DNA of 64,000 nt from Stutzerimonas stutzeri (GCF_024448715.1 NZ_JAMOHZ010000006.1:124001-188000), one strand, 5' to 3'. Shown: positions 9,016 to 19,681, counted from the first letter of the stretch. Made by a program: numbers and translations. The notes: generated from the letters alone by a model not told the origin.

Positions 9016-10461
9016 TTACCGTGCTGATTGGCTCGCCACGTTATCGTGGGCGCGTCCGTACACATCGTCTAATCGCTCGATGTCATCTTCACCGAGATAG
9101 CTGCCTGACTGTACTTCGATGATCTCTAGCGGAATCTTGCCGGGGTTGGCCAGCCGGTGAATGGACGTCACCGGAATGTAGGTCGATTGGTTCTCGGTCA
9201 GCAGGAAGGTCTTGTCATTGCAGGTAACCTGGGCGGTGCCGGATACGACGATCCAATGTTCAGCACGGTGATGGTGCATTTGCAGTGACAATTGCGCTCC
9301 CGGGTTGACGCATATCCGCTTGACCTGGAAGCGACCGCCCATATCGACCGAGTCATACCAGCCCCAAGGGCGATACACGGCGCAATGATTGACCGTTTCG
9401 GAGCGCTTCATGGCGTCGAGCTTGTTCACCAGCTTCTTGACATCTTGGACTTTGTCCTTGTGCGCGATCATCGTCGCGTCTTTGGTCTCGACCACAACGA
9501 TATTGTCCAGACCGACCACGGTCACCAGCTTGCCGTTGCCGTGAACAAGGCAGTTGCGGCTGTCTTCGACAATCACGTCGCCTTTGGTCACGTTGCCATT
9601 TTCGTCCTTTTCCAGCACGTCGTATAGCGAAGACCAGGAGCCAACATCGCTCCAGCCTGCCGACATGGGCACTACGCACGCCAGTGCGGTTTTTTCCATT
9701 ACTGCGTAATCGATCGAGTCGTCAGGGCAGCAGGCGAAGGTCTCTGGATCGATCAGTACTTCGTCACCATTTTTGGCGCTGCGCTCCAGCGCGGCTCCGC
9801 AGGTGTCGTAAATGTCCGGATCATGTTTCTTAAGTTCTTCTAGGAATACACTGGCGCGGAACAGAAACATGCCGCTATTCCAATAGTAATCACCCGACTC
9901 AACATACTGTTGAGCACGCGCTTCGTCAGGTTTCTCGACGAAATTGGTAACACGGTTAACGCCTTCCGGCAGGCCATTGCGCTCGTTGTGATCGCACTTG
10001 ATATAGCCGTAACCGGTCTCAGGACTGGTTGCAGGAATGCCAAACAGTACCATCTCGCCGTTTTCCGCAGCGTTGGTGGCCAAGGCCAGCGAACGCTGGA
10101 ACGCTTTATGGTCCTCGATCACATGGTCCGCTGGCAGGACCAGCAGCAGCTCGTCACGGCCATCCTCGAGCAGTTTCATCGCCGCAATGGCGATCGCAGG
10201 CGCGGTGTTGCGACCGAATGGCTCGAGCATAAGGCCTTGAATGCCCAGCTTGCGTGCCGCCAGCTGCTCTTTGACGATAAAGCGGTGTTCTTTGTTGCAT
10301 ACCAGCAGGGGCGGCTGCATGCCTTCGAAGGCGAGACGCTCGATAGTCTGCTGGAACAGCGTCTGTTCAGCCGTCAGTGCGAGGAACTGCTTGGGGAACG
10401 CTTTGCGTGAAAGAGGCCAGAGCCGAGAGCCGCTGCCGCCTGAGAGGATGACCGGAATCAT
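9016..10461 (-). CDS. algA: bifunctional mannose-1-phosphate guanylyltransferase / mannose-6-phosphate isomerase
   Basis: This AlgA/ManC/WbpW-type enzyme isomerises fructose-6-P to mannose-6-P and converts mannose-1-P plus GTP to GDP-mannose for exopolysaccharide or O-antigen synthesis. The start MIPVILSGGSGSRLWPLSRK at 10461 has a CAGGAG seven bases upstream; the frame extends 15 codons further without support. The protein is 481 residues, the length of P. aeruginosa AlgA. The nucleotidyltransferase signature GGSGSRLWP and KAFPKQF lies at residues 8-26. The C-terminal cupin/type II PMI domain has QMHHHRAEHWIVVSG near residue 405. No other alginate or psl gene is adjacent, so which polysaccharide it serves is unclear and the symbol could equally be manC or wbpW. 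Confidence 0.92.
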   Translation of the reverse strand: MIPVILSGGSGSRLWPLSRKAFPKQFLALTAEQTLFQQTIERLAFEGMQPPLLVCNKEHRFIVKEQLAARKLGIQGLMLEPFGRNTAPAIAIAAMKLLEDGRDELLLVLPADHVIEDHKAFQRSLALATNAAENGEMVLFGIPATSPETGYGYIKCDHNERNGLPEGVNRVTNFVEKPDEARAQQYVESGDYYWNSGMFLFRASVFLEELKKHDPDIYDTCGAALERSAKNGDEVLIDPETFACCPDDSIDYAVMEKTALACVVPMSAGWSDVGSWSSLYDVLEKDENGNVTKGDVIVEDSRNCLVHGNGKLVTVVGLDNIVVVETKDATMIAHKDKVQDVKKLVNKLDAMKRSETVNHCAVYRPWGWYDSVDMGGRFQVKRICVNPGAQLSLQMHHHRAEHWIVVSGTAQVTCNDKTFLLTENQSTYIPVTSIHRLANPGKIPLEIIEVQSGSYLGEDDIERLDDVYGRAHDNVASQSAR

Positions 10462-11175
10462 GTTGTTTCTCCTGAATCGTTGAGAAGGGGAGTTCTTCTT
10501 GTCCATTTAGGTGGCGTAGAGGTTTGTGCTCGCCATGCGCTTCTTGGTCGGGCCTCCAGGATGCCGCGCGCCGTCAAGCTGTGTTTTCTCGCGAGAAAAC
10601 TACCGTCGGAACGAACTGCGCGCTCCGAGCCTGAATATGGGATTGTTGCCTGGTTGTTGATCGCAGCCGGATTTGAAATAGCGGTGTCGAGCGCCGCTCC
10701 AGAGTGAGAGGCGACATGCCCTCTATCGGTCTGACGTAAACGGGCCTGCACTGTCTTCGGGCGGACGCTGCCTGATTGGCACCGGTGCGCTTGGCACAGT
10801 GCGGTCATTACCGGCACTGCTTTGGTTCGGCCGATCTGACCTCGGCTAGTCGCGCCTGGTGATCCTGAAAGATAGCCATGGCTGACGTTTTGAAAGCATT
10901 GTTCTGAATTCCGCTGCACGTTCATGTGCGACGTCCCTTTCCATCTGGAATTGTCGGTACGCGCTTATGATTGTCGGTGCCTTCGGATAGTTCCCTGGTG
11001 GACGGCCGCTGATCGGAGAGTTTTTTGAGGTCGTAGGACGGGAGCTGTCAGGCGGTGTGGTAGACGTAACTGTGACCCCAGTAGCGGCGACGAATGGCGC
11101 CTGCGTCGGTGCTGTGCGTAGCGAGAAAACGCCCGCCTCTGCTTGCCATTCGAGCGAGGCGGCAATTCTTTAAGG
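10462..11175. other. long algA-yaaA intergenic region with an 18-base perfect palindrome
   Basis: No supported gene is visible in these 714 bases; the short frames present lack ribosome-binding sites and recognisable products. The notable element is the perfect palindrome GTTTTCTCGCGAGAAAAC at 10583-10600, 122 bases upstream of the algA start. A half-copy, GCGAGAAAAC, recurs near 11121-11130. The region must also hold the algA promoter, which I could not place. Confidence 0.5.
10583..10600. promoter_or_regulatory. 18-base perfect palindrome upstream of algA
   Basis: GTTTTCTCGCGAGAAAAC equals its own reverse complement. Perfect symmetry with no spacer favours a dimeric protein-binding site over a transcript hairpin, and no T-run follows on either strand. 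Its location suggests an operator for algA. The cognate regulator is unknown. Confidence 0.5.
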
Positions 11176-11946
11176 TTAAGTGTCACGCAGGAACACTAGG
11201 TGATCGGTCGATGAATCATCCGGGCTGTAGCGGTAGCCGTCGTAAGCGAAATTCTTCAGCTGTTCGGGCTGCTCGATGCGTTCCTTGATAACGTAGCGAC
11301 TCATCAGGCCGCGCGCTTTCTTGGCGTAGAAGCTAATGATTTTGTACTGACCGTTTTTCAGGTCCTTGAAGTCGACGTCGATCACTCGCGCATTCAGGGC
11401 CTTGCGTTTGACCGCGCCGAAGTATTCATTCGAGGCAAGGTTGAGTAATACATCGTCACCCTGTGACGCCAGCGCTTCGTTAAGCCAGCCGCTGATGCGT
11501 TCGCCCCAGAATGCATAGAGATCCTTGCCGCGTGCATTGGCTAGTTTGGTTCCCATTTCCAGCCGGTAGGGCTGCATCAGGTCGAGCGGGCGCAGGATGC
11601 CGTAAAGCCCGGACAACATTCGCAGATGTTTCTGAGCGAAATCGAAGTCCTGCTCGGAAAAATCGCTGGCGTTCAATCCGGTATAGACGTCTCCCTTGAA
11701 CGCGAGCAGTGCCTGCTTGGCATTGCCCGGGGTGAATTCCGCTGTCCAGCCGCCGAAACGAGCGACGTTCAGGGCGGCGAGCTTGTCCGAAAGGTGCATC
11801 AGTTCGCTGACCTGCTGGGGTGAAAGGTCGCGCAATTGATCGATCAGTTGCTGGGCGTGGTCGAGATGTTCGGGTTGGGTGAAGCGTTTGGTCGTCGGTG
11901 GGGTGTCGTAATCCAGGGTCTTGGCCGGCGAAATCACCATCAGCAT
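11176..11946 (-). CDS. yaaA: peroxide stress protein YaaA (DUF328/UPF0246)
   Basis: This 256-residue protein begins [17 protein letters not shown], the hallmark of the YaaA family, and contains the conserved [42 protein letters not shown] and [12 protein letters not shown] motifs. In E. coli YaaA lowers free intracellular iron and limits Fenton damage during peroxide stress; the fold binds DNA. A strong AAAGGAGA lies six bases before the ATG. The gene is divergent from the dmeF-type exporter. Confidence 0.95.
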   Translation of the reverse strand: MLMVISPAKTLDYDTPPTTKRFTQPEHLDHAQQLIDQLRDLSPQQVSELMHLSDKLAALNVARFGGWTAEFTPGNAKQALLAFKGDVYTGLNASDFSEQDFDFAQKHLRMLSGLYGILRPLDLMQPYRLEMGTKLANARGKDLYAFWGERISGWLNEALASQGDDVLLNLASNEYFGAVKRKALNARVIDVDFKDLKNGQYKIISFYAKKARGLMSRYVIKERIEQPEQLKNFAYDGYRYSPDDSSTDHLVFLRDT

Positions 11947-12025
11947 ATCGGTCTCCTTTGAAGGGCGCTGATTTTAGGCTTATAGCTGGGTGAGGCTCCA
12001 CCTATGGCCCCGATTAACCGAGAGG

Positions 12026-12057
12026 TTGACCTTGCCCCGGTGTTAAGGAACAAGCTT
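12026..12057 (+). promoter_or_regulatory. candidate MerR-family promoter/operator for dmeF
   Basis: TTGACC at 12026-12031 and AAGCTT at 12052-12057 are separated by 20 bases containing the imperfect dyad CCTTGCCCCGGTGTTAAGG. MerR-family metal regulators act on promoters with over-long 19-20 base spacers carrying such a CCTTG...AAGG dyad. The -10 hexamer is poor and the regulator gene is not nearby, so this is tentative. Confidence 0.4.
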
Positions 12058-12079
12058 GTCCCCTCGAAGAGGAGCGCTT

Positions 12080-13063
<984 letters not shown>

Positions 13064-13181
13064 GCCTAGCTGCCCATCGGAAGCCAGCCAAGCGTTTTTC
13101 GTCGTTCCGATAAAAAAACGTCGTCTGGTAGAAAAAGACTTTTTACTGTCATCCATTTTGCGGTATTACCTTTCATCAAGA

Positions 13182-13305
13182 CCGCCGAAACCTGCACTCA
13201 CAGGTGGCGGCCTCTGGGTGGCCCCAGGCCCCTGCTACCCAAGTCCGCTCACCTTGCGCACGGTGGTTTTCTCTACGGCGGAGTGCATTCGGCTCTCCGT
13301 CGTCC
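13182..13305 (+). promoter_or_regulatory. hairpin-rich leader upstream of the PhoH-like gene
   Basis: Stems CCGCC/GGCGG with inner ACCTG/CAGGT (13182-13210), then CTGGG/CCCAG (about 13214-13226) and an imperfect CGGCGGAG/CTCTCCGTCG stem (about 13277-13301), lie in succession in the 264-base spacer between dmeF and the phoH-like gene. They could form a structured 5' untranslated region. I do not recognise a known riboswitch. Confidence 0.35.
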
Positions 13306-13327
13306 GGCTCCGAAAAGGTGATCGCGT

Positions 13328-14716
13328 ATGGATGACTACGGCAGACCCCGCGCAACTCAGCCCACCCTCTACGTTCTTGATACCAACGTTCTGATTCACG
13401 ATCCCAATGCGTTGTTGAATTTTCAGGAGCATCAGGTCGCCATCCCAATGACCGTGCTCGAAGAGCTTGATCAACTCAAGACCGGCAAGCACAGCGTGGC
13501 GGCTGAGTGCCGTCAAGCCATTCGCTTGATCGACAAGGTGCTCGGCGATGCCACCCCCGAAGAAGTCGAGCTGGGCGTACCGATCCAGCGAGAGAAGAGC
13601 GGGCCCTGTGGCAGCCTGTCGATTCTGATGAGCAAAGGCGCCGACTCCAGCGCGCTTCCAGAAGATCTCAACGACAACAAGATCATCAATCAGGTCGTGG
13701 ATCTGCAGCGGCGCAGCGCTGGCGTTCCGGTGGTGTTAGTTACCAACGACATCAATATGCGTTTGAAGGCGCGCGCCTGTGGCGTTGCCTCGGAGGATTA
13801 CCACACCGACAAGCTAGTGGACGACGTTGGCCAGCTATCGCGCGGCTACCACAGCCTGAGCGGGTCGTTCTGGGATCGTGTCAGCAAGGTCGACACACAC
13901 CAAGGTCACGGCCGGACCTGGCATCGGGTCCAACTGATCGACAATCTGCCTGCCGTGCACATCAATGAGTTCATCCTCGACGAGCAAGGCTTTGTCGGCT
14001 GGGTCAAGGGCATCAAGGCGGACGAGTTGCTCTTGCTCGATATGCACCAGGAACCATTGTTGCACCAGGAGGCATGGGGGCTGCGCCCTCGCGATATCCA
14101 TCAGGCCTTGGCGCTGTTCGCCTTGCTTGATCCAGATATTCATCTGGTCAATCTGTCGGGTGCCGCAGGATCCGGCAAGACCATCCTGGCCTTGGCCGCG
14201 GCCATCGAGCAGACCGTGGTGAGCAAACGTTACCGGCGAATCATTGCGACACGCAGCGTGCAGGGGCTGGATGAGGACATCGGCTTTCTGCCTGGCACCG
14301 AAGCGGAGAAGATGGAACCCTGGCTCGGCGCAATTACCGACAACCTCGAAGCGCTGCATATGGATGACGAGAGCACCCATGGCAGTGTCGATTACATCCT
14401 GCAAAAGGTGCCGTTGCAGTTCAAATCCCTTAACTACATTCGCGGCCGCAGCTTTCAGCAGAGTCTGATCCTGATCGACGAATGCCAAAACCTCACGCCG
14501 CACCAGATGAAAACCATCATCACACGGGCAGGGAGCGGATCGAAGGTGGTTTGCCTGGGTAATCTTGCGCAGATCGACACGCCTTATCTATCCGCAACCA
14601 GTTCGGGATTGACCTATCTCACGGAGCGTTTCAAAGACTTCCCGCACGGCATGCACATCACCTTGCAAGGCGTGCCTCGTTCGGTACTTGCCGAATACGC
14701 CGAGGCTCACATGTAA
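13328..14716 (+). CDS. PhoH-like PIN-domain ATPase
   Basis: This 462-residue protein joins an N-terminal PIN ribonuclease domain (YVLDTNVLIHDPNAL at residues 14-28, LVTNDINMRLKA near residue 140) to a C-terminal PhoH P-loop ATPase with Walker A GAAGSGKTILAL near residue 280 and LILIDECQNLTPHQMK as Walker B near residue 380. The PhoH2 architecture couples RNA unwinding to cleavage in mycobacteria; the role in pseudomonads is not established. The ATG at 13328 has AAGGTG eight bases upstream. It is separated by 96 bases from moaC, to which it is probably unrelated. Confidence 0.92.
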   Translation: MDDYGRPRATQPTLYVLDTNVLIHDPNALLNFQEHQVAIPMTVLEELDQLKTGKHSVAAECRQAIRLIDKVLGDATPEEVELGVPIQREKSGPCGSLSILMSKGADSSALPEDLNDNKIINQVVDLQRRSAGVPVVLVTNDINMRLKARACGVASEDYHTDKLVDDVGQLSRGYHSLSGSFWDRVSKVDTHQGHGRTWHRVQLIDNLPAVHINEFILDEQGFVGWVKGIKADELLLLDMHQEPLLHQEAWGLRPRDIHQALALFALLDPDIHLVNLSGAAGSGKTILALAAAIEQTVVSKRYRRIIATRSVQGLDEDIGFLPGTEAEKMEPWLGAITDNLEALHMDDESTHGSVDYILQKVPLQFKSLNYIRGRSFQQSLILIDECQNLTPHQMKTIITRAGSGSKVVCLGNLAQIDTPYLSATSSGLTYLTERFKDFPHGMHITLQGVPRSVLAEYAEAHM

Positions 14717-14760
14717 GCCAGCGCGTGCCGCCCGACGGGGCCGGCAGCGGAGGGTGCGGT

Positions 14761-14788
14761 GCGGCATATTGTGTATACAATGTGCCGC
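14761..14788 (+). promoter_or_regulatory. 28-base inverted repeat before the moaC ribosome-binding site
   Basis: Arms GCGGCATATTGT and ACAATGTGCCGC surround GTAT. In RNA all 12 positions pair, counting one U-G wobble. In DNA the core ATTGTGTATACAAT is nearly palindromic and resembles GntR-type sites. It ends 11 bases before the GGAG of moaC and has no following T-run. It could be an operator or a translational control hairpin. Confidence 0.5.
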
Positions 14789-14812
14789 ATTGATATTCGG
14801 AGTCGCCTGCTT

Positions 14813-15283
14813 ATGCTTACTCACCTCGATTCCCAAGGGCGCGCCAATATGGTCGACGTCACCGCCAAGGCCGTTACGGCACGTGAAGCGGTGGCGGAGG
14901 CGAAAGTGCGCATGCGTCCTGAAACTCTGCAAATGATCCAGCAGGGCGGCCACCCCAAGGGTGATGTATTCGCAGTTGCCCGCATCGCTGGAATCCAGGC
15001 GGCAAAGAAGACTCATGAGCTGATTCCCCTTTGTCATCCGCTGCTGCTGACCAGTATCAAGGTCGAACTGCAACCGGAAGGGGGCGACTGCGTGCGGATA
15101 GAGGCACGCTGCAAACTGGCCGGTCAGACCGGCGTGGAGATGGAAGCGCTGACTGCCGCGAGCATCGCCGCTTTGACCCTCTATGACATGTGCAAGGCCG
15201 TCGATAAGGGTATGGTCGTGGAGAGTGTCCGACTGCTGGAAAAGCTAGGCGGAAAAAGCGGACATTGGCAGGTGCAGGCATGA
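14813..15283 (+). CDS. moaC: cyclic pyranopterin monophosphate synthase MoaC
   Basis: MoaC, with MoaA, converts GTP to cyclic pyranopterin monophosphate, the first intermediate of molybdenum cofactor synthesis. The protein starts [19 protein letters not shown] at 14813, with GGAG ten bases upstream, and has 156 residues. The conserved [28 protein letters not shown] block and the EMEALTAAS(I)[14 protein letters not shown] block with the catalytic Lys/Asp region are present. The stop overlaps the moaD start by four bases (ATGA). Confidence 0.96.
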   Translation: MLTHLDSQGRANMVDVTAKAVTAREAVAEAKVRMRPETLQMIQQGGHPKGDVFAVARIAGIQAAKKTHELIPLCHPLLLTSIKVELQPEGGDCVRIEARCKLAGQTGVEMEALTAASIAALTLYDMCKAVDKGMVVESVRLLEKLGGKSGHWQVQA

Positions 15284-15528
15284 TTCAGGTGCAGTACTTC
15301 GCGCGCTATCGTGAGGCGTTTGGCCTCGATACCGAGCAGCTGGAATGGGATTCGTCACTTCGGCAGGTCGACGATCTCAGGCGGCGACTGCTGGCGCGAG
15401 GTAACGAATGGACTGTACTGGGCGAACAGAACCTGATGTGCGCGCGCAATCAGGAGTTGTGCGGGCTCGACGAGCCGCTGGTCGATGGCGATGAAGTGGC
15501 ATTCTTTCCCACCGTGACTGGAGGCTGA
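15280..15528 (+). CDS. moaD: molybdopterin synthase sulfur carrier subunit MoaD
   Basis: This 82-residue ubiquitin-like protein starts [15 protein letters not shown] and ends in the required Gly-Gly tail (FFPTVTGG), whose C-terminus is thiocarboxylated to donate sulfur to precursor Z. Start and stop overlap or abut neighbours: four bases shared with moaC, two bases before moaE. It is the central gene of a moaCDE operon; moaA and moaB are not in this window. Confidence 0.95.
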   Translation: MIQVQYFARYREAFGLDTEQLEWDSSLRQVDDLRRRLLARGNEWTVLGEQNLMCARNQELCGLDEPLVDGDEVAFFPTVTGG

Positions 15529-15530
15529 GC

Positions 15531-15986
15531 ATGAATGTGCGTGTACAGCAGGCGCCGTTCGATCCAGGTGCAGAGCTCAACGCGTTGCACGCAGCCAACC
15601 TTGGCATCGGCGCGGTAACCGGCTTTGTCGGCTTCGTTCGCGATTTCAACGATGGGCATGACGTCGCCGGGATGTTTCTCGAGCACGCACCGGGAATGAC
15701 GGAGAAGGCGCTGCAGAAAATCGTCGAGGAGGCCACCGCGCGTTGGCCCTTGCTGCACCTGGAAATCCTGCACCGAGTCGGTCGGCTCGAGCCCGGTGAG
15801 CCGATCGTCTTCGTCGGCGCCGCCAGCGCACACCGTGAGGCTGCATTCGATGGTTGCCGGTTCGTCATGGATTATTTGAAAACCCGCGCGCCGTTCTGGA
15901 AGAAGGAAGATACCCCGTCAGGACCGCGCTGGGTCGAAGGTCGCTGTAGCGACCAAGCCGCTGCGGAGCGGTGGCGTCAGGGATAG
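15531..15986 (+). CDS. moaE: molybdopterin synthase catalytic subunit MoaE
   Basis: MoaE, paired with thiocarboxylated MoaD, makes molybdopterin from cyclic pyranopterin monophosphate. The 151 residues contain the family motifs GAVTGFVGFVRDFNDGHDV, LEHAPGMTEKAL, LHRVGRLEPGEPIVFVGAASAHR and the C-terminal catalytic-Lys region DYLKTRAPFWKKE. It is the last gene of moaCDE and is followed by a bidirectional terminator shared with rhlB. Confidence 0.96.
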   Translation: MNVRVQQAPFDPGAELNALHAANLGIGAVTGFVGFVRDFNDGHDVAGMFLEHAPGMTEKALQKIVEEATARWPLLHLEILHRVGRLEPGEPIVFVGAASAHREAAFDGCRFVMDYLKTRAPFWKKEDTPSGPRWVEGRCSDQAAAERWRQG

Positions 15987-16147
15987 CAAGCCAGCCGAAG
16001 GTGATCTGCAGCTTTAGGAACAACGTGAAAGCATCGACAGAGCGCCCAGGTAGGGAGCTTCCTCTATTATGCTCTCTGTCATTGACGCCTGCGCCCATCA
16101 GCGAGAAGCGAGCTCGGGAGATCCGCAGTACCATCAGGTACGGGCGA

Positions 16148-16184
16148 AAAAAAGGCGAAGCCGCTGCCGGCTTCGCTTTTTTGT
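16148..16184. terminator. bidirectional intrinsic terminator between moaE and rhlB
   Basis: The stem GCGAAGCCG/CGGCTTCGC is flanked by an A-run on the left and a T-run (CTTTTTTG) on the right. It lies between the convergent moaE and rhlB genes. Confidence 0.92.
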
Positions 16185-16207
16185 TTAAGTATTTGTTCCA
16201 AAGCTTG

Positions 16208-17602
16208 TCAGCGCTTGGCCGGGACCGCAGCCAGCAGTTCGGCGGGAGGCATCTCGCAACTGATCTTGCGCCCCAGAAGTGCTTCGATCGCCGGCAGGGC
16301 AAAGGCATCATCTTCCCCGGCAAAGCTGATCGAAGTGCCGCTGGCGCCGGCCCGACCTGTGCGGCCGATGCGATGCACGTAGTCGTCCGGCACTTCTGGC
16401 AGAGTGAAGTTGATCACGTGGCTGATGCCATCGACATGAATGCCGCGGCCTGCCACATCGGTCGCCACCATTACGCGAATCTTGCCTTCGCGGAAGCCTT
16501 CCAATGCACGAATGCGCTTGTGTTGCGGGACGTCACCGGACATCTGGACGGCGCTTATACCGTCGCGAGTGAGGCGCTCCTCAATGCGGCGCACCTCGTC
16601 CTTGCGATTGGCGAATACCATCACTCGGGTCCAGTCATTCTGGGTGATGAGGTTGTACAACAGCTTGTACTTATCGCTTCCCGCTACGGCGTAGACATGT
16701 TGCTCGACGGTGTCGCTCGCAACATTCACCGCTTCGATTTCGACGATTGCCGGGTCCGTTGTCCACTGCTTGGCCAGATTCATCACGTCTTCGGTGAACG
16801 TAGCGGAGAACAGCAGAGTTTGGCGTTCGCTCTTGGGTGGGGTCTGGCGGATGATTTGGCGGACCTGCGGAATGAACCCCATGTCGAGCATGCGATCCGC
16901 TTCGTCGAGGACCAGAACCTCAACCATATCCAAGTGCACTTCGCCGCGCTGATTGAAGTCCAGCAGGCGCCCCGGTGTAGCCACGAGAATGTCGCAATAG
17001 CGGGATTCCAGAGCTTTGAGCTGTTTGTCGAAATCCATGCCTCCGACGAAGCTCATCACACTCAGGCCGGTGTACTTGGTTAGATTCAGCGCATCGTTGG
17101 CGATCTGCACGACCAGTTCCCGCGTCGGCGCGATGATCAGCGCGCGCGGCTCGCCCATGTAGCGATCGCCGGGTGGTGGGGTCTGTAACAGCTGGGTGAT
17201 GGTGGAAATCAAAAAGGCTGCAGTCTTGCCGGTGCCGGTCTGGGCGCGGCCGATCGCATCTCGACCCTTGAGGGTAAACCCCAACACCTGGGCCTGGATC
17301 GGTGTGCAGTAAGGGAATCCAAGATCATGGACGGCGTGCATTAGCTCCGGAGCGAGCTTGAAATCATGAAAACGTGTCTTGCCTTCGGCGGGCTCGACCT
17401 TGAAGTCTTCCAGTTTCCACGCAGGTGCAGGCGGTGCGGCGGGCTTGCGTGCACGTTCAGGGCGCGGCTTGGTTGCTACCGCTGAAGCATCGGAACGCGC
17501 AGGGCGAGGGTTATCGGTGCTTTTCGAGGTGTTGCTGATGGGCTGGGCGGCGGGTAGCTCGGCCTGGCCTTTGCCAAAAATTTTTTTGAGTGCTTCGAGC
17601 AC
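16208..17602 (-). CDS. rhlB: ATP-dependent DEAD-box RNA helicase RhlB
   Basis: RhlB unwinds structured RNA, and in E. coli it works in the RNA degradosome. The motifs are complete: [29 protein letters not shown] ([15 protein letters not shown]), SAT, and HRIGRTGR in the second RecA domain. An Ala/Pro/Arg-rich low-complexity segment of about 50 residues follows the N-terminus. I chose the GTG at 17602 ([12 protein letters not shown]) because TTGCAT and TTTATA spaced by 18 bases, a good promoter, lie just upstream, inside the alternative frame that opens at the ATG 17650. The ribosome-binding site (GAGAAG, very close) is weak, so the ATG (480 residues) remains possible. Confidence 0.93.
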   Translation of the reverse strand: MLEALKKIFGKGQAELPAAQPISNTSKSTDNPRPARSDASAVATKPRPERARKPAAPPAPAWKLEDFKVEPAEGKTRFHDFKLAPELMHAVHDLGFPYCTPIQAQVLGFTLKGRDAIGRAQTGTGKTAAFLISTITQLLQTPPPGDRYMGEPRALIIAPTRELVVQIANDALNLTKYTGLSVMSFVGGMDFDKQLKALESRYCDILVATPGRLLDFNQRGEVHLDMVEVLVLDEADRMLDMGFIPQVRQIIRQTPPKSERQTLLFSATFTEDVMNLAKQWTTDPAIVEIEAVNVASDTVEQHVYAVAGSDKYKLLYNLITQNDWTRVMVFANRKDEVRRIEERLTRDGISAVQMSGDVPQHKRIRALEGFREGKIRVMVATDVAGRGIHVDGISHVINFTLPEVPDDYVHRIGRTGRAGASGTSISFAGEDDAFALPAIEALLGRKISCEMPPAELLAAVPAKR

Positions 17603-17725
17603 GGGCTTCTCGTCTGTGTCTATAAAGGTTTGCCCGCCAGTGTAATGCAAGAAGCAGATACGGCGAAGATTTGCTCGGAACTGGCATCGAACTTGGGCTG
17701 GTCATGCTATCGGCGCGGTTGTAGG

Positions 17726-18661
17726 TCAGCCGCAAACGCGGTTTCGCCCCCGCTTCTTGGCCTGATAAAGCGCTTGGTCGGCGATGTGAATTAGCGTCCT
17801 CAGGTCGTCCTTCGGTTGCATCGGCGCGACACCGACGGAAATCGTCACGCCAGGCAGAACCCCTATAGGTGAGCGGAACGATTTTATATCTTCGAGGCTC
17901 TGGCGCAGGCGTTCGCCAATGTTGCGAGCATCTTCGAGTGACATGTCGGGAAGCAAAATCACGAACTCCTCGCCACCGTAGCGCACCAGGCTGTCTGCTG
18001 GACGCAGCAGCTTGCTGAGCGTGTCGACGACAAGGCACAACGCATGGTCGCCGGCCAGATGGCCATGTCTATCGTTGTAATCCTTGAAGCGATCGACATC
18101 GAGCATAAGGATCGATAGCGGTTGTCCGCTGAAGGCGCAGCGGGTGCTCTCGCGCGTGTAGATATGTTCGAGCCAACGGCGATTGAAGGAGCCGGTTAGG
18201 GTGTCGACGTTGGCGTTCTGCTCGCTGTTGATGATCAGCCGATCACTCAGGCGAACACGTTGGCAAAGCAGTTCGGCAAGGTTCTGCATCAGCTTGGGGG
18301 ACCGGGTAAGCAGTGGCATCGAGCGACGATGCAGACGCAGCAGTACCGAAGGCACGAGCGAGACGACGTAGGCCGACGGCGGCAGATTGTCCATGAAGCT
18401 GATTTCGCCGGCACAATCGCCTGGGCCGATGGCGCGTACCTGATGGCTTTCGAGCGAATCCAGGTGAACGGCCAGCTCGCCGTCGAGGACCAGATAAAGA
18501 TAGTGATTGTGTTCGAGTGGTGAAAGCAGGACCTCGCCAGCCCCGACCAGGCACGGTTCGAAGAACTCCTGCAGCAGCCGCAGGCACGGCTCGTCCACAT
18601 GATCTAGCAGTCGTGCCTGTTTCAGGTGCTGCATTTCGGCCCGCCATTCGGCAAGCTTCAT
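17726..18661 (-). CDS. cyclic-nucleotide-binding-domain diguanylate cyclase
   Basis: This 311-residue protein has an N-terminal CRP-like cNMP-binding fold (about residues 25-120; LDGELAVHLDS and GPGDCAGEISFMDNLPPSAYV) and a C-terminal GGDEF domain. The active-site motif is GGEEF at residues 229-233, with the metal-binding Asp in LMLDVDRFKDYND, so it should make c-di-GMP. The product-inhibition I-site RPAD (220-223) is intact five residues before GGEEF. There is no membrane segment, so it is predicted to be cytosolic. The ligand of the N-terminal domain is unknown. It is monocistronic between rhlB and the esterase. Confidence 0.92.
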   Translation of the reverse strand: MKLAEWRAEMQHLKQARLLDHVDEPCLRLLQEFFEPCLVGAGEVLLSPLEHNHYLYLVLDGELAVHLDSLESHQVRAIGPGDCAGEISFMDNLPPSAYVVSLVPSVLLRLHRRSMPLLTRSPKLMQNLAELLCQRVRLSDRLIINSEQNANVDTLTGSFNRRWLEHIYTRESTRCAFSGQPLSILMLDVDRFKDYNDRHGHLAGDHALCLVVDTLSKLLRPADSLVRYGGEEFVILLPDMSLEDARNIGERLRQSLEDIKSFRSPIGVLPGVTISVGVAPMQPKDDLRTLIHIADQALYQAKKRGRNRVCG

Positions 18662-18875
18662 GACTGCAACATCCGGCTGGATGGCGTCTTTGTCATGGTT
18701 ATCGCTAGCGCCCCGTAACTACTGGCTGGTCGGCTTCGTCTGACCGCAATGAGCGCTACAACTGCAGGCGCATCAAGTTTTTTCTGCCCATGCCAAGCGT
18801 AGCTTTATTTGGCCATCCGGACAGGCGCGCAGCGTCACAAATTTCTTAGCGGAATGAGCCGCTGTTCAAGCGCAG

Positions 18876-19613
<738 letters not shown>

Positions 19614-19665
19614 TCATAGCCTTGCTATGAAGCGCGCCGCGGCTCCAGAAGGCGCTGTTGCGATC

Positions 19666-19681
19666 TGGTACGCCACTTGCT
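19666..19681 (+). promoter_or_regulatory. candidate sigma-54 (RpoN) promoter for aapJ
   Basis: TGGTACG-N4-TTGCT matches the -24/-12 consensus TGGCACG-N4-TTGCW with a single substitution and the exact GG-N10-GC spacing. Sigma-54 control of acidic amino-acid transport through AauRS is known in pseudomonads. The leader to the aapJ start would be about 190 bases. Confidence 0.6.

Noticed and set aside
10738-10812. TGGCAC-containing sequences upstream of algA resembling a sigma-54 promoter
   Set aside because: The required GG-N10-GC spacing and TTGC element are absent.
15971-17083. 370-codon plus-strand frame opposite rhlB
   Set aside because: It overlaps the conserved DEAD-box motifs on the other strand and has no domain of its own.
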